The notes beneath the pieces were generated by a model, which saw nothing but the letters and a program-made list of their open reading frames with translations, had not been told where the DNA came from and did not search any database. 64,000 nt of DNA from Centropus unirufus (Eukaryota; Chordata; Aves; Cuculiformes; Centropidae), in the NCBI GenBank assembly GCA_013397695.1, contig VYZI01000835.1, positions 1 through 64,000 on the forward strand, written 5' to 3'. Of this stretch, positions 62,712-64,000 are shown piece by piece; position 1 is the first letter of the stretch; each line of letters opens with the position of its first letter. The position numbers and the translations under genes were made by a program.

Positions 62712-63665
62712 CTGGGCACCCATACAGCACAAGAGGGCACCAGTACAGCCCCACAGGGCACCCTGCCAGCCCCAGGGCACCCATACAGCACCTGGAAGTC
62801 AAAACAGCCCCTGGACACCAATACAGCCCCACAGAGCATCCTCACAGCCCCAGGGCTCTGGTACAGGACCTGGACACCAAAACAGCCCCTGGACACCCAT
62901 ACAGCCCCACAGGGCACTGATACAGCCCCAGGGGGCTGATACTGCACCTGGACACCAAAACAGCCCCTGGACACTAATACAGCCCCACAGGGCATCCTCA
63001 CAGCCCCAGGGCTCTGACACAGCACCTGGACACTGGTATAGCCCAAGGGCACGGATATAGCACCTGGACACCAAAACAGCCCCCGGACACCAATACAGCC
63101 CAACAGGGCACTGATACAGCCCCAGGGTGCTGATACAGCATCTGGACACCAATACAGCCCCAAGGCACCAATACAGCCCCAGGGCACCAGTACAGCCCAG
63201 CAGGGCACCCTCCCAGCCCCGGGGCACCAATACAGCTCCACTGGGCAACCTTACAGCCCCAGGGCACTGATACAGCACCTGGAAAACAAAACAGCCCCTG
63301 GACACCATACAGCCCCACAGGGCACCAATACAGCCCCAGGATACTGATACAGCCCCGGGACACTGATACAGCCCCACAGGGTACTGATACAGCACCTGGA
63401 CACTGGTGTAGCCCTAGGGCACCGATACAGCCTCTGGCACCAATACAGCCCCACAGGGCACCCTTACAGCCCCTGGACACCGGTATAGCCGTAGGGCACC
63501 AATACAGCCCTGGGACACCCCCACAGCCCTGGGGCACCAATGGAGCCCCACAGGGCACTGAGACAACCCCCGGACACTGATACAGCCCCGGGGCACCGAT
63601 TCACCCCCTGGGCAACAAATCAGCCCCAGGGCACCCCGACAGCCTTGGGGCACCGTCACAGCCTG
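62712..63665. repeat. ~20 bp minisatellite upstream of LRRC58
   Basis: Close to 1 kb of imperfect repeats built on caatacagccccagggcac, with variants such as cagcccctggacacc. It creates long open frames on both strands (for example 62799-63395 and 62998-63558 minus) that are rich in Gly, Cys and Trp. These are repeat artefacts and not genes. Confidence 0.95.
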
Positions 63666-63828
63666 CTGTGCCATGTGGCTGCCAAAGGGCTTCTGGGTGC
63701 CCATGGAGAGCCAATTCCAGGCACCCATTCCCTTCAAAGCCTGTCAAACCAAGCTCATGGGGGTTGGGTGGCACAGGAGTTGGGAGTCTAGCTGTAAAGC
63801 AACCTTCTCACTGTTCTTTCCTTTGTAC

Positions 63829-64000
63829 CTTGAATTATGTGTCCAGTTTTGGACCCCTCACTATGAGAAGGACATTGAGGTCCTTGAGCGTGTCCAAAGA
63901 AGGGCAATGAAACTGGTGCAGGGGCTGGAGGACAAGGGTTATAAGGAGCAGCTGAGGGAGCTGGGGTTGTTCAGCCTGGAGAAGAGGAGGCTGAGGGGAG
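63829..64000 (+). repeat. CR1 LINE fragment, running off the window
   Basis: Plus orientation: gtgtccagttttggacccct, then gtccaaagaagggcaatgaa and ttcagcctggagaagaggag. This is the standard 3' half of CR1; it continues beyond position 64000. Confidence 0.94.

Noticed and set aside
61443..63558. Several 186-463 residue open frames on both strands
   Set aside because: Shadows of LRRC58 exon 1, the ~280 bp array and the upstream minisatellite. Only the LRRC58 frame from 62410 is supported.
1..64000. A new defence, viral or multi-gene system
   Set aside because: Everything recognised is two ordinary vertebrate genes, CR1 repeats and tandem repeats; nothing supports a novel system.

Overview
The window is a piece of a bird nuclear genome. 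The evidence is the CR1 LINE fragments, which are the dominant avian retroposon, compact introns, GC-rich first exons with minisatellites, and two vertebrate genes split by canonical GT-AG introns. I cannot name the species.

Both genes lie on the minus strand, so transcription runs from high to low coordinates. GPR156 (stop at 5458, start codon at 21793) is an orphan class C G-protein-coupled receptor. I rebuilt nine coding exons with matching phases and GT-AG borders, giving a complete 762-residue reading frame. A possible non-coding first exon and promoter lies in a CpG-rich block near 31.2-31.5 kb. LRRC58 (stop at 49961, start codon at 62410) is a leucine-rich-repeat protein of 390 residues in four coding exons, with a CpG-island promoter at 61.8-62.7 kb. 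As I recall it, the two genes are also neighbours on human chromosome 3q13.33, so the pair looks like conserved synteny. Nothing suggests that they act together.

Region by region: 1-5457 is the flank downstream of GPR156, with three CR1 fragments between 2.0 and 4.0 kb. 5458-21793 is the GPR156 coding part, with one short CR1 in intron 7 and a 1.96-kb CR1 carrying decayed reverse transcriptase in intron 2. 21.8-31.2 kb is probably the first (5' UTR) intron of GPR156 and holds three more CR1 pieces. 30.6-31.1 kb is a 34-39 bp minisatellite, followed by the CpG block. 31.5-44 kb is AT-rich intergenic DNA with no gene I can support, and it has a 60-base run of N at 43478-43537. 44-49.96 kb is AT-rich and probably includes a long LRRC58 3' UTR. 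49961-62410 is LRRC58, with about four copies of a diverged ~280 bp tandem repeat in intron 1 next to exon 1. 62.7-63.7 kb is a ~20 bp minisatellite just upstream of LRRC58, and the window ends in a plus-strand CR1.

I found no RNA genes, CRISPR arrays, viral genes or new multi-gene system. The points most worth checking are regulatory or structural. They are a minisatellite that repeats a perfect 5' splice-site motif next to the putative GPR156 first exon, the ~280 bp repeat in LRRC58, a short uORF ending in an ATF/C-EBP-type site upstream of LRRC58, an in-frame N-terminal repeat in LRRC58, and conserved C-tail motifs in GPR156.
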